Notes: a model not told the origin generated them from the letters alone. 64,000 nucleotides of DNA from Caryophanales bacterium UBA6259 (GCA_002441135.1 DJVJ01000030.1:886-64885), one strand, 5' to 3'; shown: positions 56,633-64,000, counted from the first letter of the stretch. Numbers and translations are program-made.

Positions 56633-57887
56633 TTTTAGGATTTCTTCTACCAAATCGTTTTAAGGTTTTTGGTTCTAAGACAGAGATCTCATTTTTCATC
56701 AATCCATAGATTCCCTCGTTTTTCACTTTATGATCTCTGCAGTATTCACAGGATTCCTTATTATGATGCTGATAGCTTGTTGGCTCTGGATAGGAGGTAA
56801 TTACGCCTTCATAATTTCGTAAAATAATTTTATCAGCACTCTGAGAGACAATATAATTAGGCATTACCGGAATCTTACCGCCTCCATATGGAGCATCAAT
56901 CACAAAAGTAGGAACAGCATACCCTGAAGTATGACCTCGAAGTGCTTCAATTATCTCTAATCCTTTCCCTACAGGTGTTCTAAAATGTGCAATTCCTTCT
57001 GACAAATCACATTGATAAATGTAATATGGGCGAACTCGTATTTTTACTAACTCATGAACCAGCTTTTTCATGGTATTTGGGCAATCATTAATTCCTGCTA
57101 GAAGAACAGACTGATTTCCCATTGGTACACCAGCGTTTACTAGTCTTTCCACTGCTTTTTTGGACTCTGGCGTAATTTCCTTTGGATGATTAAAATGAGT
57201 ATTAATCCAAACCGGATGATATTTTTTAATCATTTCCACAAGATTTTCAGTAATTCTTTGTGGAAATACCACTGGTGCTCTTGTGCCTATCCGTATAATT
57301 TCAACATGAGGAATCTCTCTTAAGCTACTTAATATATATTCCAATGTTTTGTCATTAATTAATAAACCATCGCCTCCAGATAATAAAACATCCCTTATTT
57401 GTTCATGGCTTTTTATATATGCAATCGCGTTATCGATTTGCTTTCTTGGAACTCCCTGCTCAATATGGCCTGAAAATCTTCTTCTCGTGCAATGACGGCA
57501 ATACATTGCGCATTGATTCGTAACCAAAAAGAGCACCCGATCTGGATATCGATGGGTTAAACCAACCACTGGTGAATCCACATCTTCATGTAATGGATCT
57601 AGCATATCGTGTTCTGAGCGCTGTGATTCGTAGGATAAAGGAATCGCTTGTCTGCGGATTGGATCATCTGGATTATTTGGGTCCATTAGGGCTGCATAAT
57701 ATGGTGTTATATTCAATGGAATAGTGCTATCAGTAGCTCGAATTCCCTCCTCCTCTTCCTTTGTTAAATCAACCACCTTTTTTAATTCCTCCACTGTTCG
57801 AATCGTATGGGTTAATTGCCATAGCCAATCATCCCATTGCTCCTGTTTTACATCCTTCCACGGTTCAAAAGCTTGCCAATAACTCAT
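56625..57887 (-). CDS. kamA: Lysine 2,3-aminomutase
   Basis: A 420-residue radical-SAM/PLP enzyme making L-beta-lysine from L-lysine, the first step of lysine fermentation. Cluster ligands C126, C130 and C133 (CAMYCRHCTRRRF); SAM segment LLSGGDGLLI (about 170-179); PLP Lys in YGGGKIPVMPNY (near 336); C-terminal cysteines CEYC for the family's zinc site. All motifs are intact, unlike the paralog at 1.8-3.6 kb. The ATG at 57887 has GGGGGAG 7 nt upstream. Confidence 0.95.
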   Translation of the reverse strand: MSYWQAFEPWKDVKQEQWDDWLWQLTHTIRTVEELKKVVDLTKEEEEGIRATDSTIPLNITPYYAALMDPNNPDDPIRRQAIPLSYESQRSEHDMLDPLHEDVDSPVVGLTHRYPDRVLFLVTNQCAMYCRHCTRRRFSGHIEQGVPRKQIDNAIAYIKSHEQIRDVLLSGGDGLLINDKTLEYILSSLREIPHVEIIRIGTRAPVVFPQRITENLVEMIKKYHPVWINTHFNHPKEITPESKKAVERLVNAGVPMGNQSVLLAGINDCPNTMKKLVHELVKIRVRPYYIYQCDLSEGIAHFRTPVGKGLEIIEALRGHTSGYAVPTFVIDAPYGGGKIPVMPNYIVSQSADKIILRNYEGVITSYPEPTSYQHHNKESCEYCRDHKVKNEGIYGLMKNEISVLEPKTLKRFGRRNPKNE

Positions 57888-57889
57888 CA

Positions 57890-58948
57890 CTATACTCCCC
57901 CAGTTTCTTTACAATATTTTTTGGAAAACCAATCTCTTAAGCCCTGAGATTCCCGAATAATTTCTAGCGCATGATTTGCATGATTTTTGGTGTAACCGTT
58001 TCCAATTAACATTTCAATATCTTTACCTACACCCTCTGCCCCAAGAGCGGCCTTAGTAAAGCTAGTAGCCATGCTAAAGAAATATACCTTTCCACCATCT
58101 TTGGTCAATAAAATAGACGTCATTTCTGTGTTGGGGACATTAACACAATTGATGGTTACATCTGCTAATTTACCACCGGTAATTTGGTCGATAATATCCA
58201 ATGCTTCAATCGGATTATTAGCGTCAACCTGATAAACCTCGTGTGCAATCCCTAACTCTTTAATTTGATTTACCGCCTCTTGCTGTTGTTCAAAAGCAAT
58301 TACCCTTCCATTTGCCCCAACATTTTTCATCGCTTGATATAAGGTAAGTAAACCAGATTTTCCCCCAGCACCAAGAACAACTACGGTATCATCCTTCGCA
58401 ACCAGCTTTGCGGTTTGAGCTGGCGCACCTGCTACATCAAGAGCAGCTAATACTAAATTTCTTGGTAAATCCCTTGGAAGCTTTGCATACAATCCACTAG
58501 CAAATAAAACTGCTTTCCCTTTAATAAAGACTTGATGGGTTTGAACATTGATCTCCTTAATTTCCTCAATCATCAGTGGAGTAAGGGATAAAGATACTAG
58601 GGTTGCCATCTCATCTCCTACTTTTATTCCCTCTTGAATCGCGGGATGAGATTTCCCAATCTGAAGCACTTTACCAATTAACATGCCACCTGATCCTGTT
58701 ATTGGATTATGCTGCTTACCTCGCTCATTAACAGTTGCCATAATAATATCCTTGACTCGCTCACTGTTTTCTTCTGCTTCCTCCCAAATTTGTTTAAAGG
58801 AGGCTGAATCTATATTGAGTACCTCTACATCTATTAAAAGCTCGTATTCATTTATCACTGTAGAATTATCAATTTTCCAGGCTTGTTGAGGCAAATGCCC
58901 CTTCGGTTCTAAGGACCTATGTATTCCATAAATGATGTTTAAATCCAA
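57890..58948 (-). CDS. kdd: 3,5-diaminohexanoate dehydrogenase
   Basis: A 352-residue NAD(P)-dependent dehydrogenase that converts 3,5-diaminohexanoate to 5-amino-3-oxohexanoate. The Rossmann motif VVLGAGGKSGLLTLYQA lies near 164-180. The N-terminus YGIHRSLEPKGHLPQQAWKID is the conserved Kdd opening. I choose the TTG at 58948 because GGGGAGG lies 6 nt upstream and the result matches the usual N-terminus; the frame is open to 58999. It is the first gene of the operon, behind the sigma-54 promoter. Confidence 0.93.
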   Translation of the reverse strand: MDLNIIYGIHRSLEPKGHLPQQAWKIDNSTVINEYELLIDVEVLNIDSASFKQIWEEAEENSERVKDIIMATVNERGKQHNPITGSGGMLIGKVLQIGKSHPAIQEGIKVGDEMATLVSLSLTPLMIEEIKEINVQTHQVFIKGKAVLFASGLYAKLPRDLPRNLVLAALDVAGAPAQTAKLVAKDDTVVVLGAGGKSGLLTLYQAMKNVGANGRVIAFEQQQEAVNQIKELGIAHEVYQVDANNPIEALDIIDQITGGKLADVTINCVNVPNTEMTSILLTKDGGKVYFFSMATSFTKAALGAEGVGKDIEMLIGNGYTKNHANHALEIIRESQGLRDWFSKKYCKETGGV

Positions 58949-58994
58949 TGATATCCTCCCCATTCCCCAATTTTTTGTTCCTAACTTTAGTAAT

Positions 58995-59010
58995 TGCAAT
59001 TACTGTGCCA
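58995..59010 (-). promoter_or_regulatory. Sigma-54 (-24/-12) promoter of the lysine fermentation operon
   Basis: TGGCAC-N5-TTGCA on the minus strand (59010-58995) is a perfect match to the sigma-54 consensus. The predicted start is near 58985, some 35 bp before kdd. The sigma-54 activator gene lies directly upstream. Confidence 0.92.
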
Positions 59011-59055
59011 ATATTAGAAAATTGAAAAAATATTGATATTACTGGGTAGAAAAAG

Positions 59056-59081
59056 AAAAAACCACTCGTACGAGTGGTTTT
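59056..59081 (-). terminator. Terminator of the sigma-54 activator gene
   Basis: The palindrome AAAACCACTCG / CGAGTGGTTTT is followed on the minus strand by TTTTTTCTTTTT. It lies between the activator gene and the kdd promoter, so the operon depends on its own promoter. Confidence 0.85.
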
Positions 59082-59085
59082 AATA

Positions 59086-59101
59086 TGCCGAAATATCGGC
59101 A
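59086..59101. promoter_or_regulatory. Palindromic upstream activator site of the lysine operon
   Basis: TGCCGAAATATCGGCA has perfect 6-bp arms. It is centred about 108 bp upstream of the predicted kdd start, a normal place for an enhancer-binding protein. Related sites stand before the activator gene. The assignment to the neighbouring activator is inference. Confidence 0.75.
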
Positions 59102-60538
59102 CTAAAAGTATTTTCCAAGCTTATATTGAAGGGTTTGCCTTGGAATTTTTAATCGTTTTGCAGTTTGCATGATATTGCCACTTTCCTCCTCTAGCACACG
59201 ATTAATCCAATCCTTCTCTATTTCCTCAAGAAGCTCCTTTAAGCCATTATCATATTCCCAAGGTGACCTTATTTCGCTTTTTTCCAATTCTCCAACATTT
59301 TTATATTGACGACGATGGAAAAGCTCCTGAAGATGAATAGGCAAATGATTAGGTTGGATTGTATCTCCCTCCATCACATTCATCGCGTATTCAATGGCAT
59401 GTTTAAGCTCTCTTACATTTCCAGGCCAGTCATACATATAGAAAAACTTTTGCACCTCTTCAGATACACCAATCACCTTTTTCTGAAAACTATAATTAAA
59501 TGTTTGGATAAAGTAAGTGGTTAGTATAGATATATCTTCTTTTCGCTCCCGAAATGGGGGAATATGTAAATGAATCACATTGATTCGATAATATAAATCA
59601 GGGCGTATTAATCCCTTCTCCACTGCAATAAGTGGATTTATATTTGTTGCTACGATTATTCTTACATTGACTTGTCGATTCACATTATCGCCAATTCTTC
59701 GAACTAATCCATCCTGTAAAACACGTAAAAGCTTTGCTTGCAATTCTATCGGCATTGAATTAATCTCATCGAGAAAAAGTGTGCCGTTATTTGCCAACTC
59801 AAATAAACCAGGTCTGTTCTCAGCACCAGTAAAGCTTCCTTTTACCGTTCCGAACAAAATACCTTCTAATAGCGAAGCCGGCATTGCTGCACAGTTCTGA
59901 GCAATAAATGGATCATTTGCTCTTGGAGAATAATTATGAATTGCTTGAACAAATAGTTCCTTACCTGTTCCCGTTTCTCCTTCAATTAAAATGGTCGATT
60001 TACTCATCGCCGCTTTCTGAGCTAACTTTTTCAAATTTTCCACGCGTTGATTTTGTGTAATAATATCCTCGAAATGAAATTTAGCCTGTTGTAAATGATC
60101 GTCCTTATTATTTCTTGAAAGATATTTCGCTTGTAAGTCAACTAGTCTTTCGGACAGCTCTTTTATTCTAGTAAAATCCTTAGCGATTTCTATAGCACCA
60201 ATCAGCTTATCTTGGACATAGATTGGTAAGGTAGTATTTATAGCAGTCACTTTAAGACCATTCTTGTTGGTATATTGTTGGTTTTGGTTAATGATTGGTT
60301 GGCCAGTTTCAATCACCTTGAGTAAGGTACTATTTTCTTGATCAAGGGATGGAAAAACATCAATCACGTGCTTACCAATGACTTCTTCCACCTTTAATCC
60401 ATCTAATCTAGCAGCAACATGATTATAAAAGATGGTAATACCATCCTTATTCACTACATGAATACCTTCATCTATTGTTTTCAGTATGGCCTCAAGCATT
60501 TCCTTGTTTTCCAATACTTCTCTTAATCTGTTTTCCAA
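59102..60538 (-). CDS. Sigma-54 dependent transcriptional activator of lysine fermentation
   Basis: A 479-residue enhancer-binding protein. PAS domain at about 10-120; AAA+ domain at about 160-400 with Walker A GETGTGKE (187-194) and GSFTGA (234-239), the loop that touches sigma-54 (usually GAFTGA); Fis-type helix-turn-helix at the C-terminus (NIMQTAKRLKIPRQTLQYKL). Built like RocR and other amino acid catabolism activators. It is next to a perfect sigma-54 promoter of the kdd operon, so it almost certainly drives it; the PAS ligand is probably lysine or an intermediate (inference). The TTG at 60538 has AAAGGAGG 7 nt upstream. Confidence 0.9.
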   Translation of the reverse strand: MENRLREVLENKEMLEAILKTIDEGIHVVNKDGITIFYNHVAARLDGLKVEEVIGKHVIDVFPSLDQENSTLLKVIETGQPIINQNQQYTNKNGLKVTAINTTLPIYVQDKLIGAIEIAKDFTRIKELSERLVDLQAKYLSRNNKDDHLQQAKFHFEDIITQNQRVENLKKLAQKAAMSKSTILIEGETGTGKELFVQAIHNYSPRANDPFIAQNCAAMPASLLEGILFGTVKGSFTGAENRPGLFELANNGTLFLDEINSMPIELQAKLLRVLQDGLVRRIGDNVNRQVNVRIIVATNINPLIAVEKGLIRPDLYYRINVIHLHIPPFRERKEDISILTTYFIQTFNYSFQKKVIGVSEEVQKFFYMYDWPGNVRELKHAIEYAMNVMEGDTIQPNHLPIHLQELFHRRQYKNVGELEKSEIRSPWEYDNGLKELLEEIEKDWINRVLEEESGNIMQTAKRLKIPRQTLQYKLGKYF

Positions 60539-60563
60539 AAGAAAACCTCCTTTTTTACCAAGG

Positions 60564-60597
60564 TGCCGAATTTTATAAAAATGCCGAATATTCAGCA
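60564..60597. promoter_or_regulatory. Probable activator binding sites before its own gene
   Basis: A half site TGCCGAA (60564-60570) and an imperfect palindrome TGCCGAATATTCAGCA (60582-60597) stand 18 bp apart, 26-59 bp before the activator start. They share TGCCGAA with the palindrome before the kdd promoter and suggest autoregulation. Confidence 0.65.
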
Positions 60598-60727
60598 TAT
60601 TAAATAATTTCTGCTATTTGTAGATAAATCCTCTTATCGTAGAATGAAAATAATCTTTTTTTATTTTAGTCAGAAAAAAACTACGGTCCAAGATTGGTTG
60701 AGCTTCTTATAAAAATTAAGATTAACA

Positions 60728-60850
60728 ATGGTTGATGAACTCAAACATATTGCTGAGGTTATTTCAAAGGATACTGGAAAAGTATTAGTAGAAGCTCTGA
60801 CAGCTGATATTATCACTGTATTATATATCACGAAGACTAATTCATGTTGA
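60728..60850 (+). CDS. Possible 40-residue open frame or gene remnant
   Basis: ATG to TGA, 40 residues: a charged helical-looking start (MVDELKHIAEVISKDTGK) and a hydrophobic end. No ribosome site is visible and I do not recognise it. It could be a small gene, a remnant of something larger, or chance; a stop codon lies in frame just upstream. The beta-lactamase promoter overlaps its end. Confidence 0.2.
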   Translation: MVDELKHIAEVISKDTGKVLVEALTADIITVLYITKTNSC

Positions 60851-60876
60851 CACTAAATATTTAAATAAGATAAAAT
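60847..60876 (+). promoter_or_regulatory. Sigma-A promoter of the beta-lactamase gene
   Basis: TTGACA (60847-60852) and TAAAAT (60871-60876) with 18-bp spacing. The start would be near 60883, so translation must begin downstream of that. This rules out the TTG at 60881. Confidence 0.7.
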
Positions 60877-60916
60877 TTCGTTGTTGGTATTTTTTTACAA
60901 ATTAAAAATAAAGGAT

Positions 60917-61768
60917 GTGATTATAATCAAAAAATTTATTCTATCACTACTAATATTAACTTTCTTTACTGTAAATGCTGGATGTAGCAATACAAGTAAT
61001 GTTTCGAAAGATTTAAAGAATAATGAAAAAGTAATTAGTGAAGATTTAAGCGAATATTTTGTTGGGTATGAAGGTACTTTTGTGTTATTCGACAAGAATA
61101 AAAATGAATACACTATTTTTAATGAGGAGAAAAGTTTAAAACAAGTTCCTCCCTGTTCATCATTTAAGATTATAAATTCTTTAATTGGATTGGAGACAAA
61201 AGTAATAGAGGATGAGAATACAACCTTTAAATGGGATGGAACAAAATACCCTATTGAGTCATGGAACAATGACCACACTTTGAAAACAGCAATACAAAAT
61301 TCAGTAGTATGGTATTACCAGAAACTTGCATCACAAGTTGGAGAAGAAAAAATGCAGGATTTTCTTAATAAAATCAACTACGGAAATAAAGATATTTCAG
61401 GGGGAATTACAACATTTTGGCTACAATCTTCTTTAAAAATATCACCTAGAGAACAAGTGGATGTATTGAGGAAATTTTATGATTACCAATTACCTTTTTC
61501 AAAGAAAAATATAGATATCGTTAAAAATATTATTGTTTTGTCTGATGAAAACGGAATTAAGTTATCTGGAAAAACTGGTTCAGGTTTAATGCCAAATGAT
61601 GAAAAATTTATAAATGGCTGGTTTGTTGGATATGTTGAAAAGGATAAAAATGTATATATTTTTGCAACAAATATAGAAGCCAATGACTCATCAGATAAAA
61701 GTGCTAGTGGACAGGAAGCAAAAGAAATTACACTACAAATTCTAAAAGATAGGTTATACTATCGGTGA
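60917..61768 (+). CDS. Class D beta-lactamase lipoprotein
   Basis: A protein of about 283 residues. Signal peptide with lipobox VNAGC (about residue 19-23), then the class D serine beta-lactamase domain. Active-site motifs are complete: S81-x-x-K84 (SSFK), SVV (129-131), YGN (155-157), KTG (219-221). The preceding FWLQSSLKISPREQV region also fits the class. It hydrolyses beta-lactams at the outer face of the membrane; Bacillus species carry similar chromosomal enzymes. The start is unclear: AAGGATGTGAT is an almost perfect ribosome site pointing to ATC at 60926, where an ATG would be expected (MKKFILSLL-like). The GTG at 60917 lies inside that site. No blaR/blaI regulators are adjacent. Confidence 0.85.
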   Translation: MIIIKKFILSLLILTFFTVNAGCSNTSNVSKDLKNNEKVISEDLSEYFVGYEGTFVLFDKNKNEYTIFNEEKSLKQVPPCSSFKIINSLIGLETKVIEDENTTFKWDGTKYPIESWNNDHTLKTAIQNSVVWYYQKLASQVGEEKMQDFLNKINYGNKDISGGITTFWLQSSLKISPREQVDVLRKFYDYQLPFSKKNIDIVKNIIVLSDENGIKLSGKTGSGLMPNDEKFINGWFVGYVEKDKNVYIFATNIEANDSSDKSASGQEAKEITLQILKDRLYYR

Positions 61769-61807
61769 TTCACAAAGTAATTTAATTTAAATCTTTTTTT
61801 TAATGAC

Positions 61808-61837
61808 AAAATGGCAGTCAACTTTGACTGCCATTTT
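61808..61837. terminator. Bidirectional intrinsic terminator
   Basis: Perfect stem AAAATGGCAGTCAA / TTGACTGCCATTTT between the convergent beta-lactamase and amidase genes. Confidence 0.85.
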
Positions 61838-61839
61838 AT

Positions 61840-62601
61840 CTATTTTTCAAGCTGACTTTTTAACCGTTGTAACATGGTTGCGACTGCCCATAATGGAACA
61901 GATTCATCTACCTTTCCTTTCCAGCTTTGATCCGTTAATAGATTTTGTCTATACAGCCAATTCACCGCGTTGATTTTCCAATCAGGTGTATTTGTTGGAT
62001 ATCCAGTTTCAATAGGTTGTTCAGGCTGGATAATTACTGGAGAATAGGGATGACCAATATACTCACAAAAAGCTTTCACTACTGCCTCAGCAAATCCTTG
62101 CCAATTGTTCACAATTAATTCCGTATCCTGTTTATTCGTAGCAAATCCGTATTCAATAATCACTGTTTTTACTGAGCCAGTATCCCGATGCATAAAATAA
62201 TAGTCTTTTCCAGAGTCTCCAGCTTTCGAAAAAACTCTTCTTCCCAACATTCCTTCCGCAACAATAGCTTGGAATAGCTTTCTTGCCAATGTATCATCCG
62301 CAAATATAGAATGAATTGTTTCTACTCCTCTTGCCTCAGGCTTATAGGCATTAAGATGGTTAGAAATACAGTATATTGCTCCACTTTCACGCACAATTTC
62401 TGTTCTCGTTGTAGGAGATAAATAAATATCAGAATCCCTTGTAATATGAACAGGAACGTTTAACTCCTGAAACCTTTGATATTGATAGAGACTAATCTTT
62501 AAATTCATCTCTTTCTCTTTAAAAATATCATTAGAGCCCCCACCTATATCTTTACCACCATGACCTGGATCAATGATTAATATAGGTTTAGTATCGTTCA
62601 T
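61840..62601 (-). CDS. N-acetylmuramoyl-L-alanine amidase (Amidase_3)
   Basis: A 253-residue zinc amidase of the CwlC/AmiC catalytic type that cuts the bond between muramic acid and the peptide of peptidoglycan. ILIIDPGHGGKDIGG (about 7-21) starts the fold and includes the first zinc His; the Glu of MNLKIS region, the His of SNHLNAYK and the Glu in VIIEYGFATN complete the active site. The last 50 residues form a short helical module (WKINAVNWLYRQNLL ... VATMLQRLKSQL). There is no signal peptide, as in mother-cell lysis amidases or phage-like enzymes. ATG start. Confidence 0.88.
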   Translation of the reverse strand: MNDTKPILIIDPGHGGKDIGGGSNDIFKEKEMNLKISLYQYQRFQELNVPVHITRDSDIYLSPTTRTEIVRESGAIYCISNHLNAYKPEARGVETIHSIFADDTLARKLFQAIVAEGMLGRRVFSKAGDSGKDYYFMHRDTGSVKTVIIEYGFATNKQDTELIVNNWQGFAEAVVKAFCEYIGHPYSPVIIQPEQPIETGYPTNTPDWKINAVNWLYRQNLLTDQSWKGKVDESVPLWAVATMLQRLKSQLEK

Positions 62602-62691
62602 CTATATTCAACTCCCTCGAAAAATATAGTCCTCATTGAATATAGTACGCCAATTCTCATAAACAGGTGATGGGTGATTGTCTTATTTGTC

Positions 62692-63672
62692 TCAAATAAC
62701 AACTTGACTAACTTTTTCTTGCCACATTCCACAACGGTCTCCCCACATCGCCACCGTTTGCCCATTCATTTTCACCTTAATAACCTCACAATTATTAGAG
62801 CATCCCTGACAAATAAAGCTCGATGGAACAAAATCGGTCTGTAATGCATGAAATCCTCGGAAATTAGTTTTTTTACCAGTCTTCTGAATCTCTTCTTTTG
62901 CTAAAATTGCTGTTCCAATAGCACCCATAACATTAAAGTAGCTCGGAATAATTACCTCATGTCCAATTTCCTTTTCAAATGCCGCCTTAATTCCGCTATT
63001 TGCTGCCACTCCACCTTGAAAAACAAATGGAGGTTCTAGCTTCTTTCCCCTAGCTAAGTTATTGATATAATTGCGTACCAATGCCTGACATAGTCCATTA
63101 ATAATATCTGGCTTAGAGAAGCCATATTGTTGCTTTGCTATCATGTCAGATTCCGCAAATACAGTGCAACGTCCAGCGATTCGCACATCATTTTTAGATG
63201 CTAGTGCGTAATCTCCAAATTGTTCTATTGAGATCCCTAACCGTTCTGATTGATGATCTAAAAAAGAGCCAGTACCCGCTGCACAAACCGTATTCATGGC
63301 GAAATCAACCACCATTCCATCTTTGATAAAAATAATTTTGGAATCTTGACCTCCGATTTCAAAGATAGTTCTTACTTCTGGAACAAAATATGTAGTAGCA
63401 ACAGCATGGGCGGTAATTTCATTTTTAACCACATCCGCTCCAACCATTACTCCTGCAATTTGCCTTCCACTTCCAGTAGTGCCAACTCCACTAATCGTAT
63501 ATTTCCGATGGTCTAGCTGTTGCTTTAAAGATTCTATTCCTTTTTTTACCGAATCGATGGACTGACCATTGGTACGTATATAGATATTAAATAAAACATT
63601 CGCATTTTCATCAATGGCTACCACATTTGTACTTACTGATCCAACATCAATCCCTATGTAGGCTTTGACCAC
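62692..63672 (-). CDS. 2-hydroxyacyl-CoA dehydratase activase-type ATPase
   Basis: A 326-residue protein of the BadF/BadG/BcrA/BcrD family (HgdC-like), ASKHA ATPase fold: IGIDVGSVSTNVVAID (about 6-21), GVGTTGSGR, EIGGQDSKII and CAAGTGSFLDHQSERLG. The cysteines in NTVCAAGTG and RIAGRCTVFAE would bind the bridging 4Fe-4S cluster of the dimer. A C-terminal extra (CQGCSNNC ... DRCGMW) is typical of the variant paired with DUF2229-type proteins. It would hydrolyse ATP to drive single-electron transfer to a partner protein, here probably the next gene. GTG start with GGGGG 8 nt upstream. Confidence 0.88.
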   Translation of the reverse strand: MVKAYIGIDVGSVSTNVVAIDENANVLFNIYIRTNGQSIDSVKKGIESLKQQLDHRKYTISGVGTTGSGRQIAGVMVGADVVKNEITAHAVATTYFVPEVRTIFEIGGQDSKIIFIKDGMVVDFAMNTVCAAGTGSFLDHQSERLGISIEQFGDYALASKNDVRIAGRCTVFAESDMIAKQQYGFSKPDIINGLCQALVRNYINNLARGKKLEPPFVFQGGVAANSGIKAAFEKEIGHEVIIPSYFNVMGAIGTAILAKEEIQKTGKKTNFRGFHALQTDFVPSSFICQGCSNNCEVIKVKMNGQTVAMWGDRCGMWQEKVSQVVI

Positions 63673-63686
63673 TTTGGTATCCCCCT

Positions 63687-64000
63687 TTAGGCAGAAAACT
63701 GGTGATTACTTAATTTTTTATTTTTAATCAAATCAATAAATGCCTCAATTCTTGTTTTATTATTGGCCTGGCCTGTTTGTTCATCTAAGGACAGGGTAAA
63801 CACCGGGATTTCATATTGAGCAGACATTTTGGGTATGACACTTTGTGATATAAGCTCAGGCAGACAACCAAAAGGCATTAAATGAATAATGCCATCAAAT
63901 CCCCGTTCTTTAAAGTCAACAATATGTCCTACTGTTTGTTTTGCATGACCGCCAATTTCGATTTCTATAAATGGCTCCCCTTTTTTTAAAATTTCTTCTT
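63687..64000 (-). CDS. Partial HgdB/DUF2229-type activase partner, cut by the window edge
   Basis: Only the C-terminal part is in the window (at least 104 residues); the frame runs open to position 64000, so the start is outside. The visible part includes EIEIGGHAKQTVGH, FDGIIHLMPFGCLPELISQS and TLSLDEQTGQANNKTRIEAF, which fits the C-terminal end of 2-hydroxyglutaryl-CoA dehydratase D-component-like proteins (DUF2229 type). It ends 14 bp before the activase gene, so the two form one operon. The MPFGC cysteine may be a cluster ligand. Substrate unknown. Confidence 0.75.
   Translation of the reverse strand, partial: EEILKKGEPFIEIEIGGHAKQTVGHIVDFKERGFDGIIHLMPFGCLPELISQSVIPKMSAQYEIPVFTLSLDEQTGQANNKTRIEAFIDLIKNKKLSNHQFSA

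Larger units (their letters stand above)
60539..60880. other. Intergenic region before the activator gene and beta-lactamase gene
   Basis: About 340 bp without a long gene. It contains the activator sites (60564-60597), a 40-codon open frame (60728-60850) and the beta-lactamase promoter. The rest is AT-rich; I see nothing else in it. Confidence 0.6.

Noticed and set aside
60881..60916. TTG at 60881 as start of the beta-lactamase
   Set aside because: It has no ribosome site and lies at or before the transcription start predicted from the TTGACA / TAAAAT promoter.
1..64000. CRISPR array, prophage, integrated element, rRNA or tRNA genes
   Set aside because: No regularly spaced direct repeats, integrase, transposase, terminase or structural RNA sequences were seen. 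The amidase at 61.8-62.6 kb alone does not support a prophage.

Overview
The window is about 64 kb of AT-rich DNA whose genes and signals fit a spore-forming member of the Bacillales able to live anaerobically. The signs are a spore photoproduct lyase, the fad gene arrangements of Bacillus subtilis (fadNAE; lcfA, fadR-fadB-etfB-etfA; fadF), FadR and LexA-type operators, strong AGGAGG-like ribosome sites and many TTG/GTG starts. A Tepidibacillus- or Vulcanibacillus-like genus is possible, but that is a guess. There are no rRNA or tRNA genes, no CRISPR array and no recognisable insertion sequence.

Layout. (1) 1-4.6 kb: two LexA-like boxes, a CBS-domain gene, a His-rich DUF1292 protein, and a long KamA-family protein that has lost its radical-SAM cysteines. 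(2) 4.7-18.1 kb: two related respiratory molybdoenzyme systems. The first is a three-gene A-B-C operon with a divergent LysR regulator. The second is an eight-gene operon: tatA, polyferredoxin, two-domain rhodanese lipoprotein, A, B, C, TorD-like chaperone and three-domain rhodanese lipoprotein. Rhodaneses and catalytic-subunit type suggest a sulfur compound (polysulfide or thiosulfate) as electron acceptor, but the substrate is not proven. The same Crp/Fnr-like motif lies upstream of both. (3) 18.4-19.2 kb: an iron/manganese superoxide dismutase with an unusual N-terminal extension. (4) 19.4-40.7 kb: fatty acid and butyrate-type CoA metabolism. This comprises fadE-fadA-fadN under a FadR operator; a long operon of icmF, two acyl-CoA dehydrogenases, 3-hydroxybutyryl-CoA dehydrogenase, thiolase and FadF; a thioesterase; etfAB, fadB and fadR under a second FadR operator; and lcfA. 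(5) 40.9-50.7 kb: mixed genes, namely a frameshifted DUF6125 gene, a GGDEF/EAL protein with a ketosynthase-like protein, an acetyltransferase, splB, a lipoprotein, a YfhP-like membrane protein, an acetate transporter and a potassium channel. (6) 50.7-60.5 kb: a complete lysine fermentation operon (kdd-kamA-kamB-kal-kce-kamC-kamD-kamE) with a textbook sigma-54 promoter, a sigma-54 activator gene next to it, and palindromic TGCCGAA sites that probably bind the activator. (7) 60.7-64 kb: a class D beta-lactamase with an odd start region, an amidase, and a 2-hydroxyacyl-CoA dehydratase activase pair that runs off the right edge.

How they fit together. Lysine would be converted through beta-lysine and 3,5-diaminohexanoate to acetoacetate and 3-aminobutyryl-CoA, then to crotonyl-CoA. 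Acyl-CoA dehydrogenase with EtfAB and FadF (an ETF:menaquinone oxidoreductase type) can link crotonyl/butyryl-CoA chemistry to the quinone pool. The molybdoenzymes can drain that pool in anaerobic respiration. Thiolase and an acetate channel are also present; the CoA transferase needed to finish the classical lysine pathway is not in the window. The most notable points are the degenerate KamA paralog, the sigma-54/palindrome control of lysine fermentation, the paired molybdoenzyme operons with a shared upstream motif, a rhodanese domain and a ketosynthase each missing a catalytic residue, and a two-copy dispersed hairpin repeat.
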